Source: Aporrectodea caliginosa (Eukaryota; Annelida; Clitellata; Crassiclitellata; Lumbricidae). From it: 64,000 nucleotides of DNA. This document shows, in pieces, positions 1 through 11,317 of this stretch; position 1 is the stretch's first letter, and every line of letters begins with the position of its first letter. Below the pieces are notes generated by a model. That model did not search any database. It saw only the letters and a list, made by a program, of their open reading frames with translations, and was not told the DNA's origin. The stretch covers positions 1,357,001 through 1,421,000 of the forward strand of contig JACEVL010000420.1 in NCBI GenBank assembly GCA_020284085.1, given 5' to 3'. Both the position numbers and the translations under genes were made by a program.

Positions 1-690
1 CTGCAATTGAAGCCGGATGACCTTGACTAAAGCATGGAGATGACCCAGTGTAAGTGTTTGCTGATATGATGGTACTAGTGTGGCAGGATGTCAAAGAGTA
101 ACATGTCTTTTGGTGGTTCATACAAGCAATAACTGAACATCATTTCCAGGAAGATATGAGGATATGAAATACAAGCAGGTCAGTGTGATTTATACCGACA
201 GAGTACAAAAACAGTGTCACCAATGCTTTGCATACATGTTGCAAACAGTGTGACTTAATCATACATGTGATTGATAGGATATGACATAGGACGTCTCTGT
301 GATTGATAGTAACAGGCTGAAAACACATTGTGGATAACGTGTTGCAAACAGTGTGACTGACTTACTGATACATGCAAATGATACCCTTGAATGATATCGT
401 ACAATTCAAAACGATCAAATATAGTGTGACATTCGAGGTGCATACACTTGCTAACATACGCCAAGTGTACATTTTACATCATTATAAAAAAAACAGTTTT
501 AATGTTTTCCGGAAAAAGGACTTTTCTCACAAAATATTCAGCCTACAACATAAAAATAAAGAAATTATTCGGCCTCAAAAGTGTTAATAAACCCTTTAAA
601 AGGACCCATATATATTCTGAATTTACTTTATTAAGTTGCGTCTTTACACGCAACAAGCTGATATATTTGTACCTTTGAAATTAGTATTAC

Positions 691-769
691 CAGTATGTTC
701 CACATGGTGAAACTGATCATCATCAGGAATGATGTCAAATCTTTGCGACGGACCTTCACCGCAGTCCTC
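691..769 (-). CDS. Gene 1, third coding exon
   Basis: A polypyrimidine tract ending TTTTTTTGCAG precedes EDCGEGPSQRFDIIPDDD, then QFHHVEHT, and a donor CTG|GTAATAC. The exon is 79 bases, phase 0 to phase 1. The peptide is acidic and matches nothing I can name. It belongs to gene 1 by strand, order and phase. The gene should continue to the left, and a CAG on the minus strand at positions 3-1 could be its next acceptor. Confidence 0.55.
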
Positions 770-823
770 CTGCAAAAAAATCATAGTTACTATTAATTAT
801 TAATTAATTATTGTTATCATTAT

Positions 824-1312
824 TTGGAGAGGGAGAGGGCGAGGGAGATGGAGAGGGAGATGGCAAGGGAGATGGCTAGGGAGATGGAGAGAGAGGGAGA
901 TGGAGATGGAGAGAGAGATGGCAAAGAAGATGGAGAGAGAGGGAGATGGAGATGGAGAGAGAGATGGCAAAGGAGATGGAGAGGGAAATGGCAAGGGAGA
1001 TGGAGGGAGATGGAGAGGGAGATGGCAAGGGAGATGGAGAGAGCCTCGTGGGGAGATGGAGATGGAGAGAGATGGCAAAGGAGATGGAGAGGGAAATTTG
1101 TGGGGAGATGGAGGGAGATGGAGAGGGAGATGGCAAGGGAGATGGAGAGGGAGATGACTGCAAGAAAGATGGAGGGAGATGGAGAGGAGATGGCCTGGGA
1201 GATGGAGAGAGAGGGAGATGGAGATGGAGAGAGATGGCAAAGGAGATGGAGAGGGAAATGGCAAGGGAGATGGCGAAGGAGATGGAGAGAGAGATGGAGA
1301 GGGGCCCGATAG
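824..1312. repeat. GGAGAT/GAGATGGAGAGG purine minisatellite
   Basis: About 480 bases of imperfect GGAGATGG, GAGAGAGA and GGCAAGGGAGAT units. Long open frames on both strands are artefacts of the repeat. It lies in the gene 1 intron between exons 3 and 2, and short GAGATGGCAAGG units reappear at 1551-1577. Confidence 0.9.
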
Positions 1313-1432
1313 CGCATTGGATAACACACTGGCATAGAGAGCGAGAGGTACCGCGATCGACAGTCCCGAGGCGGACATGCTTTGTAGGCTGCTATTAGCG
1401 ATGTATTGCAGGCTGTCTGTTCTGTTAGTAGT

Positions 1433-1551
1433 TAAGATTTGTCTTCTGTCATTTGTGTTCTTGTGAATTGTTTCAATTGCATTTATAACTGTACACAGTA
1501 ACCGGTTGCGTTTGTCAACCGGATTGTTTCAATAAAGAATATTATTATTAG
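1433..1551 (+). mobile_element. LINE-like 3' end with TTA tail
   Basis: A non-coding stretch ends in AATAAAGAATATTATTATTA, a poly(A)-signal-like motif plus a short TTA tail. Similar ends occur near 25960 and 45121-45250. No coding part remains. Confidence 0.45.
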
Positions 1552-1569
1552 AGATGGCAAGGGAGATGG

Positions 1570-1720
1570 CAAGGGAGAGAACTGGCAACCTGCCTTCATA
1601 CGCCTTCTGATCAATCAAGTGACCACATAGGTTGATGTCCAAGGCAAGATAATGGTGCAATAGAAGTCATCGCAGTAGATATGCCGAGGCTGAGAAAACG
1701 AAGTCAACAAACACTTTATG
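1570..1720 (+). mobile_element. SINE family 3, 3' portion
   Basis: The stretch from GGGAGAGAACTGGCAAC to ACGAAGTCAACAAACACTT matches the 3' half of the tRNA-derived SINE at 61524-61790, which has GAGAGGACTGGCCACAT and AATGAAGTCACTCACTAACAC in the same order. The tRNA-like head is missing. Confidence 0.5.
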
Positions 1721-1835
1721 CAGAAGGCTGATTTTCTCAGGCTAGCTCAAGCGACCGCTCTTTTTCTTTCTCTACTGTAAGATGGAAATACTTTAAAATG
1801 CAGTCTTCGAGAGGCATATGCAGCATTCATTCATT

Positions 1836-2227
1836 CATTCAACTATTTATATAGCGCCCCTTCGAAGAAACTACTCAGGAGCGCTCCCGGCCCAGCCACG
1901 ACTAAAGAAAAAAGACTTGAGGGACTTGTAGAACCCTGTCAGATGGCCTACAAGTAAAAACGGAGTTTAAGTGGTAGGTCATATTCAAATGGAAGGGCCA
2001 ACAACCGAGAAAGCACGGCGCTGCCTAATAGCCAAGCGAGTCCGTGGAACAAGGAACTCACCCCTCGTCGCAGAGCGAAGCACCCGACGCGCTGGAACAA
2101 CAGACACTGGGCGGCAAAGATCACGCAAGTAAGATGGAGCGCAGCCAAGAACACAACGAGAAACAAGAGCAGCAATGCGATATGAGATACGCTGAGACAC
2201 AGGCAGCCAATGCAACACATCACGCAT
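1836..2227 (-). pseudogene. CR1/L2-type LINE 3' end (reverse transcriptase C-terminus)
   Basis: The minus strand encodes VLHWLPVSQRISYRIAALVS, a Cys-Ala-Pro-Ser-Tyr-Leu stretch, RRVLRSATRGEFLVPRTRL and, after a frame change near 1990, a WNDLPLKLR tail. This is the usual order at the C-terminus of CR1/L2-type LINE reverse transcriptases. The element ends with GGCGCTATATAAATAG and a TGAA-type tail. It is 5' truncated and inactive. Confidence 0.8.
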
Positions 2228-2705
2228 GTATGCAGAGACAGGAGAGTACTTAGGAATACTCCAATAAGCCGAGCAGCCGAGCGTAGAACTCGATCCTCTA
2301 AAGAAAGGGGTCGTGGTTAAATGACTTCACTTTCCACAGCTAAAGTAAATCCATAACAAAAGTGTGTTACAGATGGTCTCCAACGTGGTACAACAGATCC
2401 CCAATAATGTCAAACTTGTGAAAAAGTGGTACTTAACCAAGCTCCCCAAGGAAGGATTGTGAGAGCTTCTTACATGCAATCTGAATTTTTACACTGCACT
2501 TGAAGATTAGTAAAAAAATACTCAAAATTGTCAAGGATACAAAAAATGTTTATATGGATAAGCTAACTGTAATTCTGCAACATATAAAGCAAAAGCTATG
2601 AGAAATGCGTCATTATTACTAATACTTATTTTTTTTTTAAAACCGATTTATAACAATTTCATAAGAGATCAATCGCAAAGCTAGAGGTTACTTAGAACTA
2701 CTAAC

Positions 2706-2872
2706 TGAGATAATCATAAAGCTCGAATCATCGTCCATTTCAGTTCTTAACGAGGAAGCTCCAATTAGGTATTTTGTAGCGACATCTAGTGGACATCGTT
2801 CTACTGTCATTTCAACCAAGCTATTATTGATCTTGACATGATGTTTGTTATGGGCGAGGATCCGGTCACAAC
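2706..2872 (-). CDS. Gene 1, second coding exon (end of the RRM-like fold)
   Basis: The acceptor is TTGTAG|GT. Joining to the single leftover base of exon 1 gives an open frame beginning SCDRILAHNKHHVKINNSL, followed by VEMTVERCPL. This matches the alpha2-beta4 end of an RRM. A donor TCA|GTTAGT leaves phase 0, which the exon at 691-769 needs. Two other GT sites a few bases downstream are possible, so the 3' border is less certain than the 5' border. The frame is open for 55 codons and composition is not repetitive. Confidence 0.62.
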
Positions 2873-2937
2873 CTACAACGAATAAAAATAAATCAGCAGA
2901 TATATTTCCAAGTGTGTAATGTTCAGATATACTTTAT

Positions 2938-3003
2938 ACCGAGCGCTTCTGAATAGCTCTGCTGTGAGAAGCGCTTTACAAATGTTCAGATTAGATTAGA
3001 TTC
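2938..3003 (+). mobile_element. LINE 3' end with GATTA tail
   Basis: GAGAAGCGCTTTACAAATG followed by AGATTAGATTAGATT is the recurring LINE 3' end of this window (GCGCTTTATAAATG plus a short tandem tail). Confidence 0.5.
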
Positions 3004-3059
3004 CGTCATGGCTTTGTGCTGTGGGTAAACACATGAACCAACGCCATGGTAACCATGAC

Positions 3060-3215
3060 CACGAACTAGGATGGGACTGTCTTGGATGGGGGCACTGTCT
3101 TGGGTGGGGACTAACTTGGGACAGGGATTGTCTTGGATGAGGGTCTGTCTTGGATGAGGGTCTGTCTTGAATGGATACTGTCTTGGATGGGGGACTGTCT
3201 TGGAAGGGGAACTTT
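3060..3215. repeat. Minisatellite, CTGTCTTGGATGGGGGA units
   Basis: Seven to eight degenerate copies of a roughly 20-base unit containing GACTGTCTTGGATG. It lies in intron 1 of gene 1, about 150 bases from exon 1. Confidence 0.8.
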
Positions 3216-3366
3216 CATTAATATGTTACCTTGTTATGAATTACAACACAGTACTTAATGCCACTCCCAATAAAGGCATCAGGTGATGCTAACGATCTAG
3301 AAAGTAACGCATTCACTGACATTTCACAATAAAACGTAACAACTCAACTGACGTAGAGCTACTCAC

Positions 3367-3556
3367 TTTCGACGTCTGCAAATTCCATGATGAAACGTCT
3401 CTCCTCGATAATTATGACCTCATTCTGAACCAGTTTTCCCCCGACACGGGGGTCTTCGAAATACCACCGAATGTCCGGCAGGTCTTCGTCGGTCACGGCA
3501 TCCGAACACCTCACAAGTACTACCCTGTCCACCAAGGACGAACACGACGTAGCCAT
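3367..3556 (-). CDS. Gene 1, first coding exon: RRM-like protein (PARP10/14-like N-terminus)
   Basis: The frame opens with MATSCSSLVDRVVLVRC and runs 63 codons plus one base to a strong donor (AAA|GTGAGT). The peptide has a beta strand (VVLVRC), an acidic helix region, then EVIIIEERRFIMEFADVES, which reads like the beta2-beta3 part of an RRM. With the next exon (DRILAHNKHHVKINN) the order resembles the divergent RRMs at the N-terminus of PARP10/PARP14-type proteins, which bind nucleic acid and carry a distant ADP-ribosyltransferase domain. No such catalytic domain is in this window, so the family is inference; RBM43-like proteins are an alternative. The start is the first ATG of the open frame. 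Splice phases fit exons 2 and 3. Confidence 0.7.
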
Positions 3557-3932
3557 ACTGACTCTTAACAGTACTACTGATCGCAGTCCAGTATCTGCAG
3601 TGTCTTAGCACATGAGAATGAAGTACTATACGTATATGCAACCGCTTTTACAACGCAAAATGCGCAATAGTTCATGCATTTTAATTACGATTGTGGGAGG
3701 GAGGCATTCAAATGGAAATAAGATGCAAATCATGCAATTATAAAGAAAATAAATTCCGAATGTTGTACACTGTAATTTCAGGCTCAAGACGAGATCAACA
3801 AATAACAAGATTGTCCGATCAGACGAGTATGATAGGAGATGTTGAGTAGGACGATCTGTTTCGGATTTCAGAAAACTTAACGGACGTCCATTTATTTTCA
3901 ATCAGTTTCAACGATAGTTTCGTTATCACAGA

Positions 3933-4058
3933 CAATGCGACCACTCTTCATTTTCTAAAATCCCAAGATTTTGCCAGAAAATTCCCAAGATTGGCCAAAA
4001 ATGTATCAGAAATTCCCAAGTTACTGAAAAGGAAAAATCCCAAGGAGTGGTTACACTG
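3933..4058. mobile_element. hAT-type MITE, 126 bp, TSD ATCACAGA
   Basis: Inverted ends CAATGCGACCACTC and (reverse complement of the right end) CAGTGTAACCACTC are bounded by exact 8-bp direct repeats ATCACAGA at 3925-3932 and 4059-4066. An 8-bp duplication with CA-starting ends is typical of hAT elements. The inside repeats AAATTCCCAAG-like words. It lies about 380 bases upstream of the gene 1 start codon. Confidence 0.85.
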
Positions 4059-4066
4059 ATCACAGA

Positions 4067-4673
4067 GAATGACACCATAGACCGCACGATAATAGAAGAG
4101 CACAGACAGTGGCGACTCTACCATTATTTAGAATCACTTTTTGTAGTGAATGAATGAATGAGTTAGCGACATTATAGAAATCTCACTGAAGCAATCGCCA
4201 CGTGTTTTGCAACGTTCGGGGTTAGCCTACAATCTCCTGTTATAAATACTGTTAAATCCAAACAATACTTTCAATCTTTCTAAACTCCGCCACTGTCCGA
4301 ACTCTTGACAGTGCCATTCGCAAGCCAGGAGAAAAGAGAAGGACGACGCTAATCACCTTTGTTATGACACAGCTGTCGTTAAACAGTAACTATAGCCATC
4401 AGTCTTTCTTGGGTGGGTAATGGCAACACTCTGGCACGAAGAGCAGAAGATCAGCACAGGCGCGGTATTGCTTCCCGCTAACTTCCCAAAGGTCGACTCA
4501 GCCTTGCATTCGCCAGATCAATATCAATATATATCAATATATTCGTTTAATTTCAAAATAATCCAGTTGACAAAACGCAACAGGTTACAAGTAACACAAT
4601 TAGCTAAAACAGTCAGGCTAACGTTAATAATTCTAGACAAATATACAAGTAATTATAATTATAGGACAATTAA
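4067..4673. other. Intergenic, no gene seen
   Basis: Upstream flank of gene 1. Open frames are short and have no splice context or recognisable peptide. Composition becomes AT-rich towards the LINE fragment that follows. Confidence 0.5.
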
Positions 4674-5332
4674 TTAATATGTATCTTTAAACAAGATACG
4701 TGGTATATAATTACATTTATCATTGATTGGGAGGTTAAAGTTGTGAATTCTAGGATGTAAGTTATATTTGATTTGCTGTGTAGGTGCACAGATTCCTCGG
4801 AGAACATGACATGAATCCCCACAAATAGCCCGAAATAAGCCAGAATCAGCAGTTTGGGACATATATCTACAACGCTAGGGGTAGTAGATAAGAGGAAACC
4901 TCTATGTTTCATCCTATTTAGCATACTTTGTAATTTGTTCCTATCAGTCTCACTGGCATAACCCCACCAGGCAGGGGAGGCATACATTAGGTGTGCCACA
5001 GTGGTTGCCATAGCAACATTGTGCAACGCGTAAGTAGACATGCCGTGATCTCTCAAAACACGGAGGGCGTATAAAGAAGTAGAACTTGAGGTAAGGACTT
5101 TTTCAGTATGCTTTGTCATGCGCAAGTCAGAACTTAGGGTAATCCCTAGCACTCTAATAGTGTCAACCCTTTCAGCACCTTGGATAACAATAGGTATAGA
5201 TGACCCTTTAAAACCCCTTTTAGAGAAAATTATTTCACGAGTCTTAGATGGATTTAACTTCAAATTATTAGTTTTTGCCCAGGATGCCATACCAGTGGTT
5301 AAATTGCTCATCCAGAGGTGCCGGGTCTCCAA
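4674..5332 (-). pseudogene. Non-LTR retrotransposon reverse transcriptase, C-terminal fragment
   Basis: The minus frame from 5332 reads SWAKTNNLKLNPSKTREIIF, then RVLGITLSSDLRMTKH and HLMYASPAWWGYASETDRNK. These match the thumb and connection region of jockey/CR1-like LINE polymerases. Near 4860 the homology passes to another frame (SQTADSGLFRAICGDSCHV, then HNFNLPINDKCNYIPRILFK and a stop), so there is one frameshift. The YxDD catalytic region is upstream of the preserved part and absent. This is a decayed, 5'-truncated copy. Confidence 0.85.
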
Positions 5333-5433
5333 GTCTTTACAAATTTAAAACTTAAGCCTATTGCTAACTGGCCAATCTGTAACCAATATATTTATGTGTG
5401 TATGTTTGCTAGTAGCCTGGTTATCAATGCCTA

Positions 5434-5515
5434 TATATATATATATATATAATTTTATATATATATATATATATAATTATATATATATGTATATATGTAT
5501 ATATATATGGCCTTT
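5434..5515. repeat. TA microsatellite
   Basis: Mostly alternating TA with a few interruptions, between the LINE fragment and the GACA/GAGA tract. Confidence 0.9.
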
Positions 5516-5573
5516 TCGAGTGTAGAAAGACTCGGATAAAATACAACAGGACGGTTTTTTTATCTTGTTCTTG

Positions 5574-5720
5574 AGAGACAGACAGACAGACATAGACAGA
5601 CAGACAGAGACTGACATAGAGACAGAGAGATAGAGAGAGACAGAGAGAGACAGAGAGAGGTAGACAGAGAGGCTGAGAGAGACAGAGAGGCTGAGAGAGA
5701 GCGACGGAGACGGAGATAGA
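5574..5720. repeat. GACA/GAGA microsatellite
   Basis: Alternating GACAGACA and GAGAGACA units. Serine/leucine-rich open frames on the minus strand are repeat artefacts. Confidence 0.9.
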
Positions 5721-6356
5721 GATCGACTCCGCAACGGTTCAACTGATTTGAACAAAGATAGGCCAGTAACATTATTATACACAAAGTCAGTGCATCGTTT
5801 CTGTGGCTCTGATTCTCAAAGGCAATACTATATTATTCATGTAATCTAACCACTGTGTGCCTGTAATCACTTAATATAAACACGATTTAGAATAGGTCTT
5901 ACACAAAGACATCTTACACATGTACAAACAAATTAAATTCCAGCTGTCTGAAGACACTTTTGTTATAATGAGTGTCCACACATGTAGATGATGTCCTGGT
6001 GTCCTTATCCATGTATTGCTGCTTGTATACGAATCGAATTGCTAACGCCATAATAGTAGAACACAAAACTCACCTCATGCAGGACCTTTTGTGTGAAAAG
6101 AAATCATTCATCTTTCGTTGTTCCACTTCTGATGGCTGATGCAAACGTTCTTTTCGACATTTTGCTACATGCGCTATAACTATTACTAATAAAAAGACTT
6201 GCTAGCCTAGTTCAGATTTCCACACCCATTCCAGCTAAGTCTTCAACAAACGAGTCGTTACAAACTACTGTGGCATCCTTGTATGCCTACACAGAGCGGG
6301 AAACACGCTAACCGCGGGAAGGGAATATAAAACATTAATTTGAACTCGAGAGCCAG

Positions 6357-6599
6357 ACAGACAGACAGACTTTTTGTTTTTGACAGAGACAGTGAGAGAG
6401 AGAGAGAGAGAGAGTAAAAGACAGAGACTGTCTGTCTCTTACTTGTCTCTGTCTCTGTCTCTGTCTCTTACTCTCTCGCGCAAATGATACTTTTTAATGT
6501 TAATATTAATGTTTCCAACTTTCCATAGATGATAGACATAGTCTCTCTGTCTCTCCTCTAGAGAGGAGAGCAGAGCAGAGCAGAGCAGAGCAGAGCAGA

Positions 6600-6632
<33 letters not shown>
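6357..6632. repeat. Cluster of GACA, GA, CTGTCT and AGAGC tandem tracts
   Basis: GACAGACAGAC at 6357, GA runs, a CTCTGTCTCTGT run, then six to seven AGAGC copies and another GA run to 6632. The purine tract and its pyrimidine complement (6390-6470) could form a hairpin. Confidence 0.85.
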
Positions 6633-6633
<1 letters not shown>

Positions 6634-6728
6634 GGTGGGCGGCTAAAGTAAACACGTAGGCCAAGTAGTTTTCTATGATGCTAGTGAATATTTATTGAAT
6701 CGCACTGTGAGGTTGACGAATAGGTTAA

Positions 6729-6860
6729 TCTCAAATCAGAGGTGCCGGTTCTCACAATGCAGGTGGCGGATCTCAAATCAGAGGTGCCGGTTCTCACAAT
6801 GCAGGTGGCGGATCTCAAACCAGAGGTGCCGGTTCTGAAATCCGAGGTGCCGGATCTCAG
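6729..6860. repeat. 42-bp minisatellite, about 3 copies
   Basis: Units starting TCTCAAATCAGAGGTGCCGG begin at 6729, 6771 and 6813. The right end (GACCCGGCTGAATTTAACCACTGA) recurs in related form at 56870-56930, so this is part of a dispersed repeat. Confidence 0.8.
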
Positions 6861-7236
6861 ACCCGGCAAGACCCGGCTGAATTTAACCACTGATGCCACA
6901 TGATCATATTCTTCGGCAGCTGTTCCAATATTAGATGATCCTACAATAGCGTTGGTAAAACGAACAGCAGGACAGATGAGCGCCTTGCAGGGCTGCCAAA
7001 CAGTTAAATTCGACTCACGTAATAACTTGAGATCAGCCGTTCATACTAGGCTTCCTGCGGTACGTGTTTCATTTTGAAATAATAAAAGAAGATAATTATT
7101 ATTATTATGAACGAAAGGTTCGCTTCCGGGACAAAGGAGCGAAATCACGTTTGGTTCAATGTCTTTGGGCTGGTTGATACAACGACCTCTTATACATAAC
7201 GGGTTTATATTGATATATCAACGTATATCGACGTTG

Positions 7237-7312
7237 ATATAGCGCATGTGTTGCTGGTGCCTTGTTTGGCTTTCGAGTGGCGCTTTAGAAGTTTTGGATA
7301 TTACGATTACGA
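7237..7312 (+). mobile_element. LINE/SINE 3' end, GATTAC tail
   Basis: GGCTTTCGAGTGGCGCTTTAG followed by ATTACGATTACGATC. The same ending occurs in reverse at 51550-51640 and 51795-51880, and in part at 45655-45700, 15095-15165 and 41130-41195. Confidence 0.6.
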
Positions 7313-8150
7313 TCAATAATATTAGCTTAAAACGTTTTTCTGATATTCGCAAGATGGCGACAGCGTTATATAATTTTCGAAGTGTCATGTTACTAAGTGG
7401 ATCGATTTGTCTCAGGCTGTAACAGTTCTCCTCTTGGTACTTTTTTTATAGTCCCAGCTGGAACTTTGATTGACTAATTATAATGACCCCATTGACCAGG
7501 ATTTCGCCAATGGCCTGTGAAGTTGCCCCCTCTTGAATTTAAGTCTCGCTACGTGCCTGGGTTAAAGAGTATTTATATAGCGTCTTTTTCAAACTGTCAT
7601 AGGAAAGACTTCTATTAGTTCATTTCCAGGCACTTAACACGGAAGAAATACTTGTAAAGTGTTTTGAGTCTTACATTATTTATAATGAATTACGAAAATG
7701 CATGGCGAAAAGATTTGGCTACTTATTACATTTTCATTAGGGCCTACTCTCTGACATAACACTTGAGCACTATATAAGCATTAAACCTGCGCTATAAAAT
7801 TTTGCACGTGACGGAAATCACTGACCCGTGAAGAAGGCTCCTGATTGGCTGCCTCGTTGAGAGCGGAAGGAAAGAGCGCAAAACAACAAAGGTTTAAATT
7901 TGAGATCAGTTGAGTTCTGACTGTTGCCGTGTAAAGGTCGGTTGGAATAATTTATTAATTAAACGAAAGTTAAGTTAAAAGGAAATAACTTCGTGAAGAT
8001 TATTTCTTGAATGGAGAAAAGAGTAGCAGTAATAATAATAAACAGTATAATCGTTGAAGAGCAAGGGCGCCTGTACAAAAACCATGACAGAGTAGCCTTG
8101 GTAAACAAATAGGTCTCAAGTTTAATCAGCCTTCCACTTCCTAGGGGTTA
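7313..8150. other. Intergenic, nothing recognised
   Basis: AT-rich unique-looking sequence. AAGATGGCG at 7352 resembles a YY1 site, but no gene starts beside it. Confidence 0.4.
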
Positions 8151-8151
8151 T

Positions 8152-8592
8152 GGTAAATGGGTAAACCTCCATTGTAGCGTATTTTAATCTTTTTTCAGTA
8201 ATTGTATAATCAAAATGTAATAGCGTATTTTATTATTATGGATGGTCAACTCCATTTAGCCTAGTTTATTCTATATAGGCAGCTAGGCTATGGCAATAGA
8301 AGTCGGATTGATGAAACTAATTCTTGCTTAAATGGAAGTTGGATTGCTTAAAATAATTTACGTAGAAAGAAGTTGGATTGATGAAACTACTTCTTTGCTT
8401 AAATGAAAGTTTGGTATGAAGAAATTTATTCTTTGTGTAAACAGAAGTTGGATTGATGAAACTAATTCTTTGTGTAACACTGTAAATAGAATTTGGTTTG
8501 ACGAAAGCTAGCGAACGGAATATTATACATGCACTCTGTCATTGTCTATGACCGTAATGTGTTCAAATAATAAAATATGCTAAAATGAGCAG
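8152..8592. mobile_element. Repeat element with inverted ends and internal ~38-bp repeats
   Basis: The left end GGTAAACCTCCATTGTAGCG and the right end (reverse complement CATTTTAGCATATTTTATTA) are inverted relatives. The centre has five to six copies of a unit with GAAGTTGGATTGATGAAAC and TTCTTTGCTTAAAT. The same units occur at 35690-35920 and, inverted, at 36080-36360. I take it for a non-autonomous DNA transposon of unknown superfamily. Confidence 0.55.
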
Positions 8593-8921
8593 CAGCAAGA
8601 CCGATCGGCGCCTAACAGGCTGCCATGCAGTTATAAAATAGACTCTTGTTATATATTATAGCGAGATGGCTCAGGCGTTATTCTCGTGTTTGTAATTGCT
8701 TTCATAGGATTGGTCAAGTCCTCAGTCGAAGGCGGCACAGAAAGGTCACGCAGAGGTCATTCAATGTCTCCTCGGTCACTCACCGGAACATGGAATCTTT
8801 CCAATGGGTAAGTAAAACCTTCTTTACAAGCACAGATTAACTTCTCTGCTGGATTATGCTTACTTTCTAGGTGGAAAGTTTAAAGTCGTGCTTCTTAGAA
8901 GTACTTAAAAGCAGTGCCATC

Positions 8922-9994
8922 TTAAGGCTGGGCAGACGCCAGGGGCCCCACGATTCTAGGGGCCCCAAATTAAAAAGACCAAAAAAATTACTGCATGTGT
9001 GACCTCAACAATGGGGCTGCAGTGTTTAAACTGACTTTCACTCATGTGCATTGACAATAACATCCTGAAGACCATTGCCTTCCAGCCAATTATAAATCAA
9101 TTCTCTGCACAGAATTATCGCCAACGTTTATGTTGATTAATAATAAGTAATTCATACTTTGCTATCTCTGAGACTCTGTTTGTATGGTTATCATTTTTTT
9201 ATGTTGAAATATTTGTGCGTTTCAAGGGCTTACGTTAGGCCTGTATTGTTCATACGTTTGTATTGATTAGATCTAATTTTTACTTTTCACTAATCACTAT
9301 CATGCAGTGATGGGCAAAAGTTAACTAACAAGTTTTTCAGTTAAACTTAAATGTTTTAGTTAAGGATAAAGTTTGACTAGAAAAAATAGTTTAGTTAAAA
9401 CCACAGTTTAACTAATATTTTTTAGTTATTAACTAAAAAGTTTAACTAACAAAATTAGCAACTATACCATATGTAACTATCTTCTGCAATGATTGTCATG
9501 AGTAACTGGTGTTATTACTCCAGTCAAGTGAATTGCATTGAATTGCACGATGCATCATCGTTTGCATTAGCAACTTTCTTCATGATTTTCTGGTAGGACT
9601 ATTAGTCTAGTACACATTACATAGTTTGAAAGTGAAATTATAATTGACACTCTGCATTACTACACTTCGCTTAACCTCTGTTATTGTGAAAATGTTTGTG
9701 AAAACAGTTGGTTAAAAAGTTTAACTAACTAGTTTTAGTTTAGTTAACTTAATTATAAAATCAGTTACCAACTTCAGTTAAACTATTTTATTTTAGTTGA
9801 AAACTAGTTCACGTTTAACTTTAAAAATTAGTTTAGTGCCCATCACTTACAATATGTTTCTCATTTCGTTGATGTCGAACGAACCAATACATCTAAAGGC
9901 TTGATTTCATTGACTGTTTAAATTTTTATGCCTGTGGGTGGGAAGAGGGCATTGCTTTGCCCAGGGCCTACAATGCTGTTAAGACGGCACTGCT
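8922..9994. mobile_element. hAT-type element carrying a second element
   Basis: The ends CAGTGCCATCTTAA and (reverse complement of the right end) CAGTGCCGTCTTAA are inverted, and GGGGCCCC-rich sequence follows the left end. The flanks CTTAAAAG and CTTTAAAG agree at 7 of 8 positions, as expected for an old hAT duplication. No transposase is readable. Element 9306-9850 sits inside. Borders are good to a few bases. Confidence 0.7.
9306..9850. mobile_element. Nested hAT-like MITE, CAGTGATGGGCA ends
   Basis: The left end CAGTGATGGGCAAAAGTTAA and the right end TTTAGTGCCCATCACT are inverted. Variants of GTTAACTAAC fill the inside near both ends. Flanking 8-mers do not match well, so the duplication has decayed. 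CAGTGATGGGC ends are common among hAT-like MITEs. Confidence 0.6.
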
Positions 9995-10046
9995 TTAAAG
10001 CACGTAGAAGTACTTTGTGTTTGTACATGACATATATATAATATAT

Positions 10047-10670
<624 letters not shown>

Positions 10671-11317
10671 AGAACTGCTCTCTACCGTATACTGTGTTGA
10701 TTACGATGATGATGATGACGAAAGCGACGACGACGAACATGATGATGATGATAATGACCATTATGTTGTTGCTGTTGATAACAATGATTTCTATAACGAT
10801 GACTGTGGTTGTGATGTAGATGCTGATGCTGTGTTTGTTTTGTTGGCAGAATGGTGACAGTCTTCTTCGCCGCCATCTTTGGTAAGCTGCCTGTGATAGA
10901 AGAAGAAATACTTTCGACCAGGGCAGACATCAATCTGAAAAACGAATGAGATCCATTCAGTCTAGTTCCGACAACGTATAAAATTCCAAAGATCAGAAGA
11001 TTACCGAATGAACTGCGGATTATAAAACTCGTATATATCCAAAGACATTGAATATCCTATTCATAAGACGCTAAGTTTTCGTTTAGGGTTTCGTTGTGTT
11101 TTATTATTAGTTTCGACTGGTTTAGTTTCAGTTTATATTTCGTTATCGTTTTTGCCCTAGATTTCGTTTTAGTTTTCGTTAACAACACTATAGTGTAGCC
11201 ACTATTAAGTCGAATATCATCAGCACAGTAGACGTAAGGTGACCAAAGTCAACATGACTTGAACGCAGTCGATCATTATAGTTGTAAGATTACAACTAAA
11301 GTAGCATAATCCCTTCA

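Noticed and set aside
800..1398. Several 85-192 codon frames rich in Ser/Pro/Leu or Arg/Glu/Met
   Set aside because: They translate one purine-rich minisatellite in many frames at once; no start context, splice site or family.
3626..3901. 91-codon minus frame upstream of gene 1
   Set aside because: Separated from exon 1 by stops, no donor in phase; probable promoter or 5' flank.
5118..5348. Plus-strand 76-codon frame
   Set aside because: Antisense shadow of the LINE polymerase fragment.
10682..10933. Coding exon around AAGATGGCGGCGAAGAAG (minus) or a 32-bp plus-strand microexon with good AG/GT borders
   Set aside because: The minus frame runs into His/Arg repeat sequence without a donor, and the plus microexon has no partner exons or recognisable residues.
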